This document shows positions 62,827 through 64,000 of a DNA stretch of 64,000 nucleotides, in pieces (the stretch's first letter is position 1; every line of letters begins with the position of its first letter). The DNA lies in contig JAUHYQ010000002.1 in assembly GCA_030426355.1 (NCBI GenBank), positions 186,001-250,000 of the forward strand. Direction: 5' to 3'. The stretch is from Gammaproteobacteria bacterium (GTDB lineage: Bacteria > Pseudomonadota > Gammaproteobacteria > Steroidobacterales > GCA-2729495). The notes under the pieces were generated by a model. It saw nothing but the letters and a program-made list of their open reading frames with translations, was not told where the DNA came from and did not search any database. A program made the position numbers and the translations under genes.

Positions 62827-64000
62827 TTACTTGAAGCGGTAGCGCAGGTCGAGACCGATGGTGCGGGGCGTCAGCACATTACGGTAATAACGGCGCAGGG
62901 CAAAGTCATTGGCAGAGCCGTCCGTGCCAATATAGCTCTGGTCATCACGCACACCGGTGACGGCAAATTTATCAAACAGGTTGTTTGCAAACAGTGTGGC
63001 TTGCCAGGTGTCATTACTCACACCAACAGACGCGTGATGAACCGCAAAGCCGCTAAGGGTTTCGCCACCACTTAATGACGTGGTTACATCTCCCTGCACC
63101 GCGACCATCCACTCGGCTGCCAGGTCCAGTCCGTTGCTCAATTGCGAGTTATAGCCGAGGCCGAAATTCAAGGTCTCTTCAGGAAATCCAGGTAGTCGGG
63201 CGTGATAATCGGGCCCTGCGGAAGTGATTTTCCCTTCTGTGAGCGTAACGCCGGCGTTTAGCTGCCAGTGGTCACTTAAATTGGCCTGCAGCTCGATTTC
63301 CACGCCGTCAGTGCGCGCCTTGCCTGCGTTGGTGGTTACCGGGAAGCCAATGAACTCGTCGATCTGAATGTCCGTCCAGTCTATCCAGAATGCAGCGGCA
63401 TTTAGGTTGAGCGCGCCTTCGCCTAGCGTGCTGTGCAGGCCGACTTCGTAGTTGTTGGCTTTTTCCGGTTTCACAAAACGAAGTTCATCGGGTACGAACG
63501 CCCCGGGGTTAATGCCCCCCAAGCTGATGCCCTGAGAAAACAGGGCATAGATCAGGGCATCATCACCGACGCGAATGTCGCTACTTAGTTTGAATATTAT
63601 GTCATCGCCACTGTCACCGCCGGGGTCGCATACGGGCGCCGGGTCGAACAGGGTAAATTGCAAGCAGTTCGTGAGTTCATCATCAACATCAAACCAACGG
63701 GCGCCGGCGAGCACATGCCAGTTTTCGGTAATTTTGTAGCCGAGTTCGCCGAACACCGCGAGCTCTTTAAGGTCTCGCGTGACATCGATATAAGTAACCT
63801 GACCGTTGGCCAGCGGCGGCCCGAAAAGATCGAAATTCGGCGCAAACTCGTTGCTGCCCTGCTGTAAATCCTGATCCTGATAATACAAGCCGAGGATATA
63901 GTCGATACGACTGCCTTCGTCTTTTGATACCAGTCGAATTTCCTGCGTCAGCGTCTTATCGTCCGTGGAATCTTCCGTATAAGCTGAAAAGGCCGGAAAA
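62827..64000 (-). CDS. TonB-dependent receptor, partial (C-terminal part)
   Basis: The last 391 residues of an outer-membrane TonB-dependent receptor. The frame is open to the window edge, so the N-terminus, signal and plug lie outside. TQEIRLVSKDEGSRIDYILGLYYQDQ, NYEVGLHSTLGEGALNLNAAAFWIDW and the final IGLDLRYRF are typical barrel strands with an aromatic C-terminus. It is a different receptor from that at 24383-27226. The substrate is unknown; it precedes a TPR-sulfotransferase on the same strand. Confidence 0.92.
   Translation of the reverse strand, partial: FPAFSAYTEDSTDDKTLTQEIRLVSKDEGSRIDYILGLYYQDQDLQQGSNEFAPNFDLFGPPLANGQVTYIDVTRDLKELAVFGELGYKITENWHVLAGARWFDVDDELTNCLQFTLFDPAPVCDPGGDSGDDIIFKLSSDIRVGDDALIYALFSQGISLGGINPGAFVPDELRFVKPEKANNYEVGLHSTLGEGALNLNAAAFWIDWTDIQIDEFIGFPVTTNAGKARTDGVEIELQANLSDHWQLNAGVTLTEGKITSAGPDYHARLPGFPEETLNFGLGYNSQLSNGLDLAAEWMVAVQGDVTTSLSGGETLSGFAVHHASVGVSNDTWQATLFANNLFDKFAVTGVRDDQSYIGTDGSANDFALRRYYRNVLTPRTIGLDLRYRFK

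Overview
The window looks like chromosomal DNA of an aerobic, probably marine, gammaproteobacterium. The pointers are a cbb3 oxidase with a HiPIP, MoeA/MobB, OxyR, HslR, an AceE-type (homodimeric) pyruvate dehydrogenase, a methylmalonyl-CoA pathway, large TonB-dependent receptors and a TPR-sulfotransferase. The lineage is an inference from gene content and moderate-to-high GC. I see no rRNA, tRNA, insertion sequence, phage gene or CRISPR array. Coding density is high and no gene-free stretch exceeds 300 bases; the longest is 24132-24382, which holds a candidate operator and a terminator.

Layout. (1) 1-2828, minus: ccoNOQP, with ccoP cut by the window edge. (2) 3042-10609: HiPIP, mobB, a split-barrel flavoprotein, a luciferase-like monooxygenase, two related two-domain VOC proteins, an MFS carrier and moeA. 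(3) 10649-14840: a two-subunit molybdoenzyme resembling pyrogallol transhydroxylase, its large subunit fused to an N-terminal SCP2-like domain, coupled to hslR. (4) 14875-19509: uppP, an NmrA-like protein, a TorD-like molybdoenzyme chaperone, an MFS carrier and an OmpH-like lipoprotein. (5) 19533-24131, minus: an operon of a 4-hydroxybutyryl-CoA-dehydratase-type enzyme, TetR, MFS and aldo/keto reductase, with a 30-bp symmetric motif upstream. (6) 24383-35486, minus: TonB receptor, two paralogous Rieske oxygenases, a MacAB-like export system, and a TVP38/TMEM64-disulfide-oxidoreductase fusion. (7) 35586-42758: avtA, oxyR divergent from a peroxiredoxin-glutaredoxin hybrid, a lone malonyltransferase, a two-component system and an unrecognised membrane protein. 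(8) 42944-52759: a zinc-ribbon small protein, then a seven-gene minus-strand operon (matB, CitE-like lyase, mcm, pccB, pccA, meaB, mce). (9) 52954-64000: a second split-barrel flavoprotein, an SLC13-type permease, aceE, nadA, nadB, a TPR-sulfotransferase and a partial TonB receptor.

How it may work together. Regions 2-6 read as a catabolic island for an unidentified hydrophobic, probably phenolic or polycyclic, compound. TonB receptors and MFS carriers would move it; Rieske, luciferase-like and molybdenum enzymes would hydroxylate or transhydroxylate it; VOC proteins might act on ring products; and the propionyl-CoA/methylmalonyl-CoA operon would absorb C3 units. This is inference: the substrate cannot be read from the sequence. 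The most unusual parts are the SCP2-transhydroxylase fusion with a small subunit that has lost two Fe-S clusters in full ligand sets, and the dehydratase that keeps its Fe-S ligands and active-site residues in an organism that appears aerobic.
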